Of a DNA stretch of 64,000 nucleotides, positions 25,056-38,270 are shown in pieces. A program made the translations under genes and the position numbers. Source of the DNA: Prionailurus bengalensis (Eukaryota > Chordata > Mammalia > Carnivora > Felidae); contig NC_057350.1 in NCBI RefSeq assembly GCF_016509475.1, positions 62,389,001-62,453,000 of the forward strand, read 5' to 3'. A model generated the notes under the pieces. The model was not told where the DNA came from. It searched no databases and saw only the letters and a program-made list of their open reading frames with translations. The number at the start of each line of letters is the position of its first letter. Within the stretch, counting starts at the first letter, position 1.

Positions 25056-27606
25056 TTTCTGTGCTCCAAACATCCCTTGCTTCCAAGTCATACAAACTCC
25101 ACACACATAATCAAGAAAAACACTTTAGAATGGCCAAGCAACTTTCCGACAGAGAACATGGCTGGGAAGGCCTGGTGCTGTGTGGCCGAAAGAGGACTGA
25201 ATGGTACACAGGATGGACAATTAACCAGAACACAGCTATTTCATTTTTTTTAAACCACAGGATGCTACTCTTGCCCCAAACAATGTCTCTCAGGCAGTTA
25301 AAAAAGTCCCACTGGAACTGCAAAGTTTGGAAGGTGAGTGGTTAATTTAGAACCATTGTTACAAGTGTAGGGCAGAGAAAATAGAATGGACTGACAGCTG
25401 TGATATATAGTAAAGATACTCTGTTAGTGGTAATGCCTAGGTGTTAAAACATACATATGTGTTACAGAGATGTGGGAAGCATTTTCTTTTACAATCAGCA
25501 TGGTAATAAGCAAAACAGTGCCATAAACTATGGTGGTGCTGGGCTCCCCAGGGTCCAATTAGGAAGCATGATAAATGACTTGTAAAGTCTCTCCCCCCCA
25601 CTGATTTGTGGTGGATATAAGCTGACAATTCTCGGTGGAGTCCTAGTGAGTGGTCTGCCTACTCCCATCATACATCTGGGTACATAGGAACACCTTAAAT
25701 TGGAATTCCAAACTCATTATGTCATGCTGTGTTCTTACTTGGCAGGTGTGTTTCCTCACAGCAGTATACAAGGGGAGATATAAGGTGGGACCACTTAAGC
25801 TGATTTTTTCCCCCTGACTGAGGTGCTTGTTTAATTTAATACCTAAAAATGACTTGTGATGATGAAAGACCACTGTGAGGACAGAGTGACTATATACAGG
25901 AAGTTGTTACTAAGGTTAATTTGTATCTTGCCTCTTCAGAAGTAGATGTGTCCTCCAGATAGATGAGATGATGGCTTTGCTTGCATGGCTGCTAACCAGT
26001 GTTTACAAGTGAATGCTAATACTATCAAAACATTTTCTTTGGTTTTATTTGAAGGATGTCAAAGAAAAAGCATATATGTAAAGTGAGGTGACTATGGTAT
26101 AAAATATAGAGAGAAAGAAAACCACGAAATACAGACAGCAGAAATACAAATTTCAGGTAAAGAAGAATGAAAGAGCCAAGGACCAGACAAAAATTCACGT
26201 TTATACTTTGGGGGGCTATCATAGGACACTTGTCAGGAGCTGAGACTCTATTGATGATTGAACTCCAGAAGGAGTATGTATTCTTTCTTTTTTGACTCTA
26301 AGCGGTGCCACTTCTTCCTTCAAGGACTCTTGCTCCATATAATGTCTCTGAACCTAGAGCAGAGCTCCCAGGGCAAGAACCTTCTTCCTGGCTACACTCA
26401 GCAATGCTCCTCACAACACAACGCTACCCTCCTGCTAAATGGCACGCTGATGCAGACGCCAGGGCATGCTCTGTTGGGGATGCACTCTAAAGACCAGGGA
26501 GACCTGCATCAGCATTTTCTGTCCATTCCAGATCCTGGTCTTCTCACCCTTTGGGGCATAATGCCAACATTTTCCGCTGCAAATCTCACTGAGCTCTTCT
26601 CAGGGAGCTTTATTCCTTTTAATTAAAAAGACAAGACTGTCAATTACTTAAACTTAATCCCCAAATGTAATTGTTACTTTGAAAGATTTTTTTTCCCCAT
26701 AAAGCTCATAGAAGAGAAATATTTCCATCAAATTAAAATTTAGTGGGAGCTGGGATTTTCAAAAAAAAATTTTCATCTTCAAATCCCTGCTGGCTCTAGA
26801 AATCTACATAGCACAGCAAAGCCTAAGTACAGGAAGATCACCAGGCAAGGCTGACTGGTGTAGGCAGAAACAGACTAGGGAAGTAGGAAAAAGCATTAGA
26901 AAAGAGTCCCAGCACTAAAATTTCTCCTACCTTTAAACTGACGCCGTAGGATTTTTAGCCATTTAGCTTGAAGCTAAATGTAAATTCTGAGACAGGTAAC
27001 ACTTCCAAGCCACCGTTGGACATTTAAATAATAGTGTGAATAAATTTCAGGTTTATTCTCGCTGGCAAATTTTAACAGGGAGAGAACCAGTATTGTTTAG
27101 GGAACAGAACAGAAGCAAGAACGCAGAGCTGAGAAGAATAAGGCACCGAAATGGATTCAACAAAGAGAAGCGCCTGGTACAGCTGGGTCTGAATCACTGG
27201 GTTGGCAAGAGAAGTACTGATTCTAGGTGAGGTTTCAACACAGCTATCCCACTTGGTTCCCAGCCACTGAAGAAAATCAGCCTGTTGCTTCCAGTAAGGG
27301 AATCAGACATGGTCATCAGGTATTAGTGTCAGTTCTTAATTATCTTTGTGTGTATTAGTCAGGACCCGTGATTTTGCTGTAAACTTGTGTTACCCCTTAC
27401 CAAGTACTATCAGTAACAGCAAGGCCTTTTCCCCACCAGCTAATGGGAAAGGAGAGATGTATGAGATGTATTTAAAAATTAAAACCCTCCTTGGGACATG
27501 CTTGACATTTTTGACCAGAAAAAAGGATAGGTTCTTTAGAGTGATGACTTTGGATCAGTCTGACAGGTGGTAACATGCATGATGGGCGCTCACTGAAAGT
27601 TTAAAA

Positions 27607-27650
27607 GTGTGTGTGTGTGTGTGTGTGCGTGCGTGTGCACGCATGTGTGT
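27607..27650 (+). repeat. (GT)n with GCGT variants
   Basis: Alternating GT with GCGTGCGTGTGCACGCATGTGTGT, a Z-DNA-prone pattern. Confidence 0.92.
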
Positions 27651-28489
27651 CAGACAATAGAGAACCGTGCAGTGTGAAGCTTCTCTAAGTGTACTATGAT
27701 ATTGGTGAAAAATAATAATGTTTGTTATTTGGCCGTGTGTTACTTCCATATTTAAACTTGTCAGCAGTGGGCACTTCAGAAATCTCTAGAATTTGTAATA
27801 CGTCAAACTGTAATGAAGCCACAATGAACTTGTAGCTAGCTAATATCCAGGCAATCTGATACAAGTATGTCTTTAAATATCAGTACTTCTAGAAATTATA
27901 AGAAGTATGTGCATCTGAGTATGATTATTTTAAATTCAATATGCTTTCTTTCTGGGAACTTGAAGCTCTCCTTTATTTATTATTTAAAAAACCACTCTGA
28001 GCTTGTAGGCATGAAAGATATAATTTCTTTCCCATTTCACAGTTGGAAAAACTGAATTAAAGAGAACAATGCTAGTAATTATCCATGATTAATAGAGGTG
28101 TGTATGTAAATCAGCCTGAATAAGTGTGTGAAATTAGATGTGCTGATGCCAGATAGCTCTGCTCATGTTTTTTAAAGATGAATGCTTTCATATAAATCTC
28201 TGTGTGAGTTGGGCATACATCTCTGTATTGAGTATATCTGGAAATAGACTTTGTAAAAGTGTATGGATATTAAGGTAACAGTATTATGTATTATAACCAT
28301 TATGATACATAAAATAAACTAGATGAGTGTTTAAAATTCATTAGACAGATACATACCTAATGAACACAAATGCATACATAATGGTTATTTATAATGTACT
28401 ATAGATTTATATATGTGCCTGGATGCTGTGAGGCATAGCCTGGAATTTGGGTGTAGTTTGATGGTTAAAAATTCCGGGAGATGGTGCAT

Positions 28490-28612
28490 GTTAGTTTCTT
28501 AGGATTGTGGGGATTAATTGCGTTAATACATGCCACAGCCCTCAGAACTCTATCGGTACATGAGAAGCCCACTTTCTATGTTAGTTGTTGTTATTATTAT
28601 TATTATTACTAG
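28490..28612 (+). mobile_element. MIR-like 3' part, plus
   Basis: GGATTAATTGCGTTAATACATG followed downstream by TGTTATTATTATTATTATTAC, the usual MIR end. Diverged. Confidence 0.4.
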
Positions 28613-31600
28613 AGATGAAACTGCTATTATAATGAAGAGCTAAAAAGAGACATTTCTCATTGATACCTGGGATAATATCCCACAGAAGATACATAAAGCT
28701 ATAGGGATTGTCCAGTTATCTTTATAGCATGGTGTGGTTTTAGGATTTTTCTCCCAGTTTTCCTTCCATCCCAGTGGCATCTGATCTTGAGAACCCATTT
28801 CTGGGAGTGCCAGGTGAGGGCAGGTATATCGCCTCCTCCTACTGGAGATGGAATCTGGCTGTTCTGATGCCAGGCCTGCCCAGGACAACACCAGTTGCCC
28901 TTCGGGAGAAAACATGCCAGGTGGACTTCAGATTTCTGCAAGCCTGGTTTGTTTGTGGGTTGGATTTTGATTTTTTTTTTAAACTTTAATTTTGGGAGGT
29001 TTTGTTTTGTTTTCTGAGAAAGCTTTAGACAGCTGTATTAATCATGCAAACCCAGCCATGTGCAATGTGTTTTATCAATGGAAAAACAGGAACTGAATGG
29101 CAAGCAGCTGTGAACAAACCCAGTGCAAAGCCTGAACCTGGAAGATAATCTTGACATTTCCCAAACCCACTAGCCACACGGGGTTAGTGAATGGAAAGGC
29201 TGTTCACTTGGGATAAATAATCAGATGGGAGGCAAGCAAGTGAGACACATTCCAGGGTTATTAATTTTTTTTTTTTAAAGTACCAGTGATGGAAGGAGGG
29301 GCTGATTGAGCCCAGAGAGTCCCACACTCAAGGGGATTCCTCACTTGAGGGTGATAAAAGTAAAACAATGGTAGTTTGTCCTTGTCCTTTTTCTTCTTGT
29401 ACTTCATTTTAACTTTCGGAAGCTGGTTTTGTCACTTTATTTTGAACCTGCAGCCCTTCTAAGTGTGAGGGCATCTCTAGGTGAGCTTCCATCTTGAGAG
29501 GTTATGCACCAGAAAGCTTATGGGGAGGAGACGAGCAGTATTATCATTTCCCAGTGTTCAGAATCCTCAGGAAATGATCTGAGCCTAACAAAGTGAGAAA
29601 AGTTCCCTCAGACACTTAGAGCCGACTCTTCCCTCATTTTACAATTCGGTGGATTTTCTGCAGTGATATAGTCAGGGGTACTTATGCAAATATATGCAAT
29701 TCAGGACTCATTTCAGAATAAATAAACCTAAATTAAAATTAATGGGAAAAAACACCTATCAGAAACAGATCAAGGATGGAACACTTATTTATTTATATAT
29801 ATCTTTTAAATTAAGAAGCAGGGAAGCACACTGATTTTTTTGTTCTGTTTTGTTTGTGGCAGAATAGGAAAGGACATTTGAAAATTCCTGATTGGCCACA
29901 GACAATACAAATTATCCTTCGGTGTAATTCCAGTATTATTATTATCACTGCAGAAAATCAAGCAATATGATGAAGGAAACCCAAGAGAAATACATTTGAT
30001 TTATTGAGCCTTGTTTTTGTTTAATCACAGCTTGAAGGGGTTTAGGACTGCATTCCTGCTGCGACTCTGATGTTTATCCCCCGTCAGCTTGATGAGCCGT
30101 GTAGAGTGGGGGTGGGGGAGACCCTCCAATGAAAGACATTAACAACGAAGCAGCTAAAATTAAACATGTATTTCTGTTATCGGAAAATAGGAGAGAAAGT
30201 TCTCTTTTTTTTGTGATGGGCGGACAAAAAAGGACCTTTGGAACTTTCTCATATTTTCAAAACCCCTGAAGGAAACTGATTGGTTTCATATCCTTCTGGC
30301 CATTTGTATCAACCAACTGCTAATAGATACATTAACACTTTAGGGCTGAAATGTAGGATTGTACCCAGATGATGACAATATACAGTATTTAATTAAACAA
30401 AGGTATTTTGTGTTATAGATATGACCAACCTGAGGTAGGCAGGCTTTTCATAGATATTTTGGTACTTAAGTGGCACTATAAAAAAGAGTTAAGGATCCTA
30501 TACATTAATATTTTTTTCCCATGGGATACTGCTTTTCACATGGGTTGCCATCTTGCCTGGGCAGAAGAGGAGAAAAGGGGCTGATTTCTACAAGTTAAAG
30601 CCCTTGCAAGAGACAGGGAACTTAAAGGGCATTATCTTTCCATACCCACCTCACACATCAGCAATCCCAAGTCTCGATGAACAGCTTTTCAATTTCTACC
30701 AGCAGAAGCCCAAAGTATTAGTAGTAAAATAAACTATATTCTCTAGAACTATTGGATCTAAAGAAGGTATCTATTGTCTATCTACAACGTAAAATCAAAC
30801 TAGGGTCATTCTCCAATCAACAATTCAGTTTGTGGGAAAATATCAAGTTCAACTTGCTTCATTCCTGGCCCAAACTGTTTTTCAATATCCAACAGCTGTC
30901 TTTTGTGAATCGTGTCTGACTTTCATTTTGTTCCATGTTATATACATCATAAAGCATGATCAGATAAAATATTTGAGTCTGTGGCTGCAGAACCGCTCCC
31001 AGAGAGGATACCTAGAGGCTTAGTGACAGTTTACAAAGCTCGTCTTGGATGTAGCATGACCTCTTTGAAGATATCATCCATTGGAACAAATGTGTATGTA
31101 TGTGTCTGTCACATCAAGATATTTGCAAGATGTCAACATGATAAAATGGCGTCAATCTCTGCAGCAACACTCGAAGATAAATGTCTTAAAATAATTGTGT
31201 CATGTCAGGAATTCAAAATGGGATATTTTCCATGAACACTAAGTTTCATGTCAAGTCTAAAAAACAGGCACATTTTAAGTCTTATTTTTAGTAGTTGGGA
31301 TAAGAAACAGATTTCATTAATGTTTTAAGGAAGGATTTTATTCAACAGAGTTCTTCTATAAATAGTTTGGACCCTTCTTAAAATTTAAGAGCAACTTTTT
31401 TATTAAGCTGTCTAGTTGATCCTTGAAACCCTGCAATTCTCATTGCAAATATAATTAAAATAAGTTTGCATATATGTGAATACATACATATGCAAAACAT
31501 AACATTATTGACACTCTGAATATCCTCACCCAATTTTGGCCTAATTTTTAGTTTGGATGAGTGTTAATGAAACATGATCTGTCTTCAAACTTATAAAACA

Positions 31601-32492
31601 GCAGCTTTCTACCTTTAATTCTGAGCACATTTCTTTTATAGTGTATACAATAATCTTGTTTAATTGGATTTATTTTTTCCACACGAGGCCCCGCATGGCC
31701 TACTTTCCATTTTTTCTCAGGTCTTTGAGTGTTATTTGCAAATCACTTTTCTGGAATTTAATTTCAATGGTAGGTTGGTTTCATTTCAGATTTTTTTGTA
31801 TTGTTTTAATTTTATTTGCCAATTTGCCTTTAAATAGCCTTAAGCTAGAAGGCTGGGGCTGCAACTTGCATCTAAATGTGATGTAGGAGGCAAAATTTAA
31901 TTTGGGTGTGGAGAAAGTTTTATGAAAAGGAATACAGAATGACTACCTTATTTTTTCATTTGTGCTTTCTAAAATAGCTATGTTTAAAAGGAAAAGCCCC
32001 CACACTGGCCACAATTTTAAGAAAAGTTAATGTCCTTGTAATCTGGTTGAGTTCAAACTTTGGCAGTAGTAGATAAATTCATTTTTTAAGTAATACCAAT
32101 GACTTGAGATTCGGATTGTATAAGCCTCCAAATGTGTGGGTGGTCAGTTAGAAGATTCATATTTTTATGAGCTACAGAACTTAACTGGCTGTGTTCCAAA
32201 TATGTGAGTTCATAGTTACCTGTAACACATATTAATTGAAGAGAGAATTGCTTTCTGAGCTTAGCATCTCCCCAGCTACTCACCTACTTAAGTCAGATAA
32301 AGAATCTGTTACATGTCTATCAACTGGTGTGGGGACAATTGATCAACTTTCTTTTGAAGGTTTAAAGAAAAAAAAAAGGTTTCTATTGTATGTGAATGTT
32401 GTGAATATGTATCCCACTTTGTGTGTTTTGCACATTATGGATGATGGAGAATGACCCAGCAACAGAACTACAGTCATAAAAATCATACTGAC

Positions 32493-32528
32493 CTTGAATG
32501 GGATGGGGGATTGTGGGTGAAACACGCT
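32493..32528 (-). CDS. LSAMP: LSAMP short cassette exon 1 (36 bp, 12 residues)
   Basis: This 36-bp exon is too short for ORF finders. On the minus strand the acceptor is TTTTTTCCCCTTTAG and the donor is GTCAGTATG, with C instead of A at the third intron base, so it is weaker than its neighbours. Read after the A that ends the Ig3 exon it gives Lys, then RVSPTIPHPIQ, and the final G joins AA of the next short exon to give Glu. The exon is symmetric (phase 1 to phase 1) and can be skipped without a frame change. The inserted segment is proline-rich and lies between Ig3 and the GPI signal. I recall longer LSAMP isoforms with a 23-residue insert of this kind (12 + 11). Exon identity is seen in the sequence; its tissue use is not. 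Confidence 0.9.
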
Positions 32529-34439
32529 CTAAAGGGGAAAAAATAGTAAGCATCATGGAGAGTTTATATAGATCTATCTGTATATTTATATCTTACTCAT
32601 GCTTAGCTACTCAGATAATTATAGAGCAGATAAATTTCCATGCCTATAGGATAGTATCTCCTATAAAGCATTTGTCTGTTCTTCCTGCCAACACTAAATT
32701 ATCAGAAAGTTATTGGTAAAATTTTAAATCCAAAGCTTTAAAAAAATTAGAGTAGGAAATGACATCTTATTGTGGTAACCCTACAAACAGGATCCTACCC
32801 TACACTGAAAAAAACCTCACTACCAAAATTACAATTTTTCTGGAGGGCTGGGTTGAAGGTATTTAAATTAGCAGTGATCACAGTCAGTCATGCATCTTCG
32901 CGTCCTGGTTCTGGTCTCTTTAACTCAGGACAGATGGACGCATGATAGCTAAGGACTCCTTTCCTCTCCCAAAGCCCTACAGCTCATATCAGCTTTAGCC
33001 AAGTATGTGGAAAATTTATTTGGGAAATACTAATTCAACTTTTCCCTCAGGTTTCTATTTCCACACTTCTAATACCAGTGCGAGAGTAATGCCAAGGAAA
33101 TAAGTAAATTGGCATGGTATTATTTCATTCTGTCTTTTCTTTAATACCACTCTCTTGTAATAATACAATCTCACCTGAAATTTGATTAACCAATCAAATT
33201 TACTTGATGATACATCCCATGGAGTAAGAAAAGTGTTCTTTTGGACACATAGGTTTGAGCTTATGTGTCCCTCACAGTCCCATCCCCAAGCTGCTGATCA
33301 TAAGTTGAATGTGCTGACAGAGCTCAGGCTTTAGGCATCCTGTATTTATCTTATCAAAACCCCAGGTTTAACTCTAAATCCTCCCCTGAGGCTCTTTCAG
33401 AAAGGTAGAATGGTGTATTAGGACTAGGATGCATTACTACTGCCCCTAAACCCTATAATGCAACATAATTAGCACACACTTTACATTCCTCCCAGCCATT
33501 TGGTTAAATAAAGACTAATGATAAATTGAAGTAAACAAAAACCAAAACCATAAAGAGAAAAGCATATGTGCATATTCAAATTTGACCTGCCTGCCATCTT
33601 GTACCACATGTCTAGAAAGAGTAGATTTTGCCTGGAATTTGGACACTCAATACACCTGGATGCCAAGGAAACCCTGACTCCTTGTAGTGAGCCTTTCTCT
33701 AGCTTGCCTGAAAGTTGTAACTTAAATGCCAAAGTTTGCTAAGTGCATTAAGATAGAACAGGTCAACTGTGTCTTAGTTACACAAGTGTCAAGTAGAAAA
33801 ATGGTTTAAACCTCCACTGGTTATTTGGTATTAAGTTTTCAGCTTTGAAATTAAATAGCTAAACTGCTTTCAGCATTTATGTAGCAGTTGGAGACTACTG
33901 TCCCATACTATACTCTACCCACTGTACTTTATTTTTTATTATCACTATTATTATTCAGACTGTTTAAATGACTCAGCTTAATATTTTCTCATCACACTGT
34001 TCACAGCTGGGTAAATGCACTCTGCCCTCCTTTCCACAAGACCATTTGTATTGCTAAAATCATCTCACCCACCCTCCTTGGTTCCCAGCTTGTTATTATC
34101 ATCTTAGCTCCACCCTGTTATCATCATCTTATCCCTATCACGCCCCATTAGTTACTCTCATTCTCGAATTCCACCCTACTGACTTATTCTTTAGACGCTT
34201 CCCAGTCCCAGCTTTTTATCCTTATTCCTCCCCCATCACTCTGCTGCATTTTATAATTTTGCCATGGTTTGTAGGCTCTTGTTCGAGTGTAAAGTGAAGC
34301 GACATCACTTAAAATGAAGAAGAAATTCTTTGACTTTTGATAATCAAAAGTAGGGGAGGACAGAAACTTTGGTGCTATGTGCTTTGTCTTTGGTTGCTAA
34401 TATTTGGGGGAGGTCAGCATCGCTAAGCAGCTATTTTGG

Positions 34440-34545
34440 AAGGTTTGAGGAACAGAGCCCTAAGGCTGACCCCAGAACTAGAGGCTGTGGCTCTTAGTAA
34501 GTCCCTTGACTCTGATCTTTGGTTTCTTATCTGCCAAATGTACGT
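34440..34545 (+). mobile_element. MIR-like fragment, plus
   Basis: AAGTCCCTTGACTCTGATCTTTGGTTTCTTATCTGCCAAATG fits the MIR middle. Weak. Confidence 0.35.
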
Positions 34546-35639
34546 GTGTGTGCATATGTGTGTGTATGTACGTGTGTGTTATTGGTTGATTCTGTTGGGA
34601 CACCAATGAGAAACTGTTAAGTGGGGGCATTACACTTCACAAGGAAAACCTCTGATATAAAAGCACTTAAATGGCAAAGGCTAGAGCTGATTGTAAGGTG
34701 TATATAGAGAGGTAATTTGTTAACACAGATATGATTTTCTTTTCTTTTCCAATGGGTATTGCAGATGTTCGGTAAACTTTCTGGAAGTCAGCATATTCCA
34801 TGCCTATTCTTGAAACTAAATCTAGTCCCAGTGCCCATCTATTTCCTATAGTAGCCACAGAGAGCCCTTTTAAAGTTTGCAGCCGGTGTTTCAAACTACA
34901 TGAGGGTAGTGCTCAAATGGCTGCTCACACTGTTTTATTATGTGGCATCTAGAAGTAGCTGGTTAAGAGGCTTTGCCAAGGCTTAACTAACTTCATCAAG
35001 TGGTATATATTTAAACTCCAGGCCCCCAAGATAACAACTTAAAATGGTTTCTAAACAAGCGGGGGAGGCGCTCATTTTAAGGGCTCTCTCCAGTGCTAGG
35101 TTGCTTAGGTAATACTTGAGTTTAATCAAGTATAGGTTTACAAGTTAATTATCTTTTAAAATAAAAAGAGAATTTGAAAACCTCCTACACACTGATGTGG
35201 TATGGCTCAATGTAGATTTCTTTGCATTTTTAATTTTTTTTGTACTTAATAGCTTCAATACTTTACCAATCGATACATTTCTCTAAAATAGAAGGTAATT
35301 GATCAGTAGGAGTATTCTTTAACATGTGGGAATATTCCTAGGGTCAAAAGCTGACCATGAGGCTGGAATATGAGTTAGGAATCTCACTGTGCCAAAGAGT
35401 AACCAATGATCTAACTACTCCAGTGGACCCATTCCATGGGGGTCAATGGAAATGGAAATGAGAGGTGGCAGAAACAGTGAGGTGGGAAGGGATATGACAA
35501 TATCTAGTCATGGAGAGACCTCATTAAGTGAAAAAAGGAGAAAGAAATTAGATGGCTCCTCACTTCCAGACTACAAAAGATACATCTCCTAACATTTTCT
35601 CCACATACACCAATCTAGGTAACACATTGATCTAGAGCC

Positions 35640-35715
35640 TGGATTTGAGAGTTAAATGAGATTATGTATGTTAAGGGTTTAGCACATGTTCAGAGTACCT
35701 TGTAAACATTCACTT
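35640..35715 (+). mobile_element. MIR-like fragment, plus
   Basis: GAGTTAAATGAGATTATGTATG.. TTTAGCACATGTTCAGAG fits the right end of MIR. Short. Confidence 0.4.
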
Positions 35716-36389
35716 CATCAGAAGTGATGACATTAAAATCACCACCCCATCTTCCCTCCCCATCCATTGCTTTAAAAGTAACTCAACGTAAACATGAAAC
35801 AAGATAGGTTTCCCTTGTGGGTGCATTGTAGTCATCGGTGTGGAAACACAGAATCTGCTATGTTACATATGCTGACAATGGACCTTCTCTTGGCATCAAT
35901 AGAAGCCAAAGTCTTCCTCTAGGCGCTGCATGTTCCCATAGCTGACGAGGACTAAGGGGCTGAATCTTTGCCTGTACACACTGTCCCATGGGATGAATGT
36001 GTTCAGAAAAAAATATACAATGTAACGCTTTGCCCAGGATGAAGAAAAACATCTAAGCTTGGATATAATATAGACTGAGGTGGTACAGATCCTTGACAAA
36101 CAATGCTAGAACGTGTGGAGAACAGAACAAATGAGAAAAGAATGCTTCCACTAGCTTAGGAAAAAATTACTAGGAATACAATGTATTCTTGCACTTTCCT
36201 TCAATTATTTTGACCCCCTTGGAGATCAATATTTGAATAGAGTGGAGAAGTATATGTACGCATGTGGTGGAGGACAAGATGGATCAGTGACCGCAAATTG
36301 ACACTGCACAAAGAGTCAGCACGTGTCACTGTGGTGGACACTGAAAATGTGCTGACGCACCAATGAAGACAGATCATTGAGAACTCTTC

Positions 36390-36620
36390 AGGGGCTCCGG
36401 CTCTACGTGCTGCCTCTTTCTGGCGGGCAGTAGCTCACCACCTGCCTGGTCTGCTCTGGACTGGCTGGTCAGCACAGCACCCCGCTGCCCACACAGTGCT
36501 CTCTGTCAGGGTTGCGGCAGCCGCCCCTCCTCCCCTCCCAAGCCTTGCTCCCCTCCTCCCCTCCCAGGCCTCGCCCCCCTCCTGACCCCGTTCTGTGCAA
36601 AAGTGCCTCTGCCAGCGGCA
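36390..36620. other. GC-rich block with a 26-bp tandem repeat
   Basis: A GC-rich, CpG-containing block in an AT-rich intron. Two 26-bp units starting CCCCTCCTCCCCTCCCA lie at 36524-36549 and 36550-36575, with the start of a third. The minus (transcript) strand carries many runs of three or more G. No exon or known repeat is recognised. Confidence 0.7.
36524..36575 (+). repeat. 26-bp tandem repeat, C-rich
   Basis: Two units, 36524-36549 and 36550-36575, identical over the first 17 bases and differing at four positions in the second half. Confidence 0.85.
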
Positions 36621-36873
36621 TCTTCCTTCTACTCATTAAACCCATCTACTTTGAGTCTAAGTAATGAGCAATCTGTTCACATAGGTACTTTCTTTTTTTT
36701 CCCCTTTCCCCACCTCCTCCCTCTCTCTTGCCTGTGTGAAATAGGCTGCGGTACAGCTGTATTTCCAAGGAATGAAGGATGTAGCAATGCGCCTCCCAAA
36801 GCTAAATGGTCATGGAGGGGTGGCCGAGGCAGAAGTGCCCTTCCCATATGCAAGAAGCACAGCTTCCCCTTTA

Positions 36874-37054
36874 GGGGCACCTGGGTGGCTCAGCCGGTTA
36901 AGCATTCGACGACTTCCGCTCAGAGCATGACCTCCTGGCTCATGGCTCCTGAGTTCGAGCCCCCCACGGGGCTCTGTGTCTGTGCTGACAGCGCTGAGCC
37001 TGGAGCCTGCTTCGAATTCCGTGTCTCCCTCTCTCTCTTCCTCTCCCCTGCTTG

Positions 37055-37089
<35 letters not shown>

Positions 37090-37115
37090 AAAAATAAAAT
37101 GAACATTAAAACAAA
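36874..37115 (+). mobile_element. CAN-SINE, plus
   Basis: Head GGGGCACCTGGGTGGCTCAG, feline-type middle (GCTCTGTG.. CTGACAGC), a long (CT)n segment and an AAAATAAAATG..AAAAC tail. It explains the longest open frames in this area, which are not genes. Confidence 0.93.
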
Positions 37116-37272
37116 CCCCAAATGTCCATCCACATTTAGGCCTTGGGTCTAAGAAAGCAGGCAGTAGGTTCACTAATTTTTAGCGTTATGCCTCCTAACT
37201 TCCCCATTAGGTGGGAGATCAGCTCTGAACTCCACGCTGATGCACATGCTGCTAAACCCAGAGCTAGTGCCT

Positions 37273-37289
37273 GGGGGGGGGGGGGGGGG
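37273..37289 (+). repeat. 17-base G run
   Basis: Followed by CCCGCGGGG. The run length is uncertain in most sequencing methods. Confidence 0.9.
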
Positions 37290-38270
37290 CCCGCGGGGAA
37301 GTAGAGCCCCGTTAATCACTGTGCTGTGCACTTCTCAAACGTGTAATTGAAAGTGGCTTCTGTGAAGTCATCGGGACAATATGATTACGATACACATGCA
37401 TAATTAGGCGATTCCAACTTACAAACAGAAATTCTCTAAGATTCTTGTCTTGGCATTTCTTAATTTTACTGGGTTGAGTCCTTTAAATGGACTTTGATGC
37501 ATAGGGCAAGGGTATGAAAGGCCTTGAGGTTACCACGGGCACCAGCAGACAAGCAGTATCTCCATTATCTCTGACCTAGTCCATGCCTCCTGGAGTATTC
37601 CACCCTTCCATCCTCTTTACCCTCCTCTCTCTCAGTCAGTAGGTGTCATTTTATTTATCATTTGAAATATATCATTAGCACATTTCTTCCTCTGGATGGG
37701 ATACAAGGAGAAGATGCTTTAATGCAAATTATAGTTGCTTACTTTCTCTAACTAATCCAGTTGTCCCACTTTCTCTTTTCGAACCCCTATAAAACTTATT
37801 AAGTGTATGTTGTTCTACTTAACCAGGTTACCTTAGATATGTCAGAATCCCAAATTCAGGGTTGAGGCTGTTTGCACCACCACCCCCACTTACGGAATCC
37901 CTGATGTCAAGAGTGAAACAGGTAACTACATTTCTTAATAATTATCTTCTCAAGTGTTTTGAGATATTGGTGCCTCTAGCTGAAGTAAAGAACACTGATG
38001 TTTGGTCCTTGGAGACAAGTAAACAGCAATATGAATTTTAAACTTCATATTAAAATTCATGTGAATTTTAAACTTAAGCACTTGTATAGCTGTATCCCAT
38101 CAAACTGTTATAGACTGAAGTCAATGGCAGTTATGGGTGAGAAATTGAAGGCCAAATTTAGCATAGTTTGTGGTGTTTTGTTTTTTTTTTAAAGAGTTGG
38201 GTCTTGAGCAGTTAGAAAATGGCTTTAATATTGCATCTTAAGAGAACTCTCACTTAAATTGATTTTTCTC

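Larger units (their letters stand above)
14862..32492 (-). other. LSAMP: LSAMP intron between the two short cassette exons
   Basis: A 17631-bp intron. It contains four L2 remnants (15195-15685, 15985-16490, 19585-19735, 24285-24580), MIR pieces, two CAN-SINEs (19311-19519, 21321-21433) and the divergent CTCF-like pair (18655-18732). It also has a 23-bp tandem duplication at 21950-21995, simple repeats at 20083-20130, 25000-25050 and 27607-27650, and sequence around 29000-30200 that looks like unique, possibly conserved non-coding DNA. No further exon is supported. Confidence 0.85.

Noticed and set aside
26258..26626. 122-codon open frame resembling a secreted peptide
   Set aside because: No known family, no Kozak or splice context, and no sign of a processed pseudogene (no poly(A) tail or duplication).
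36603..37055. 150-codon open frame on the plus strand
   Set aside because: Its second half is the CAN-SINE at 36874-37115 and the first half is unrelated low-complexity sequence.
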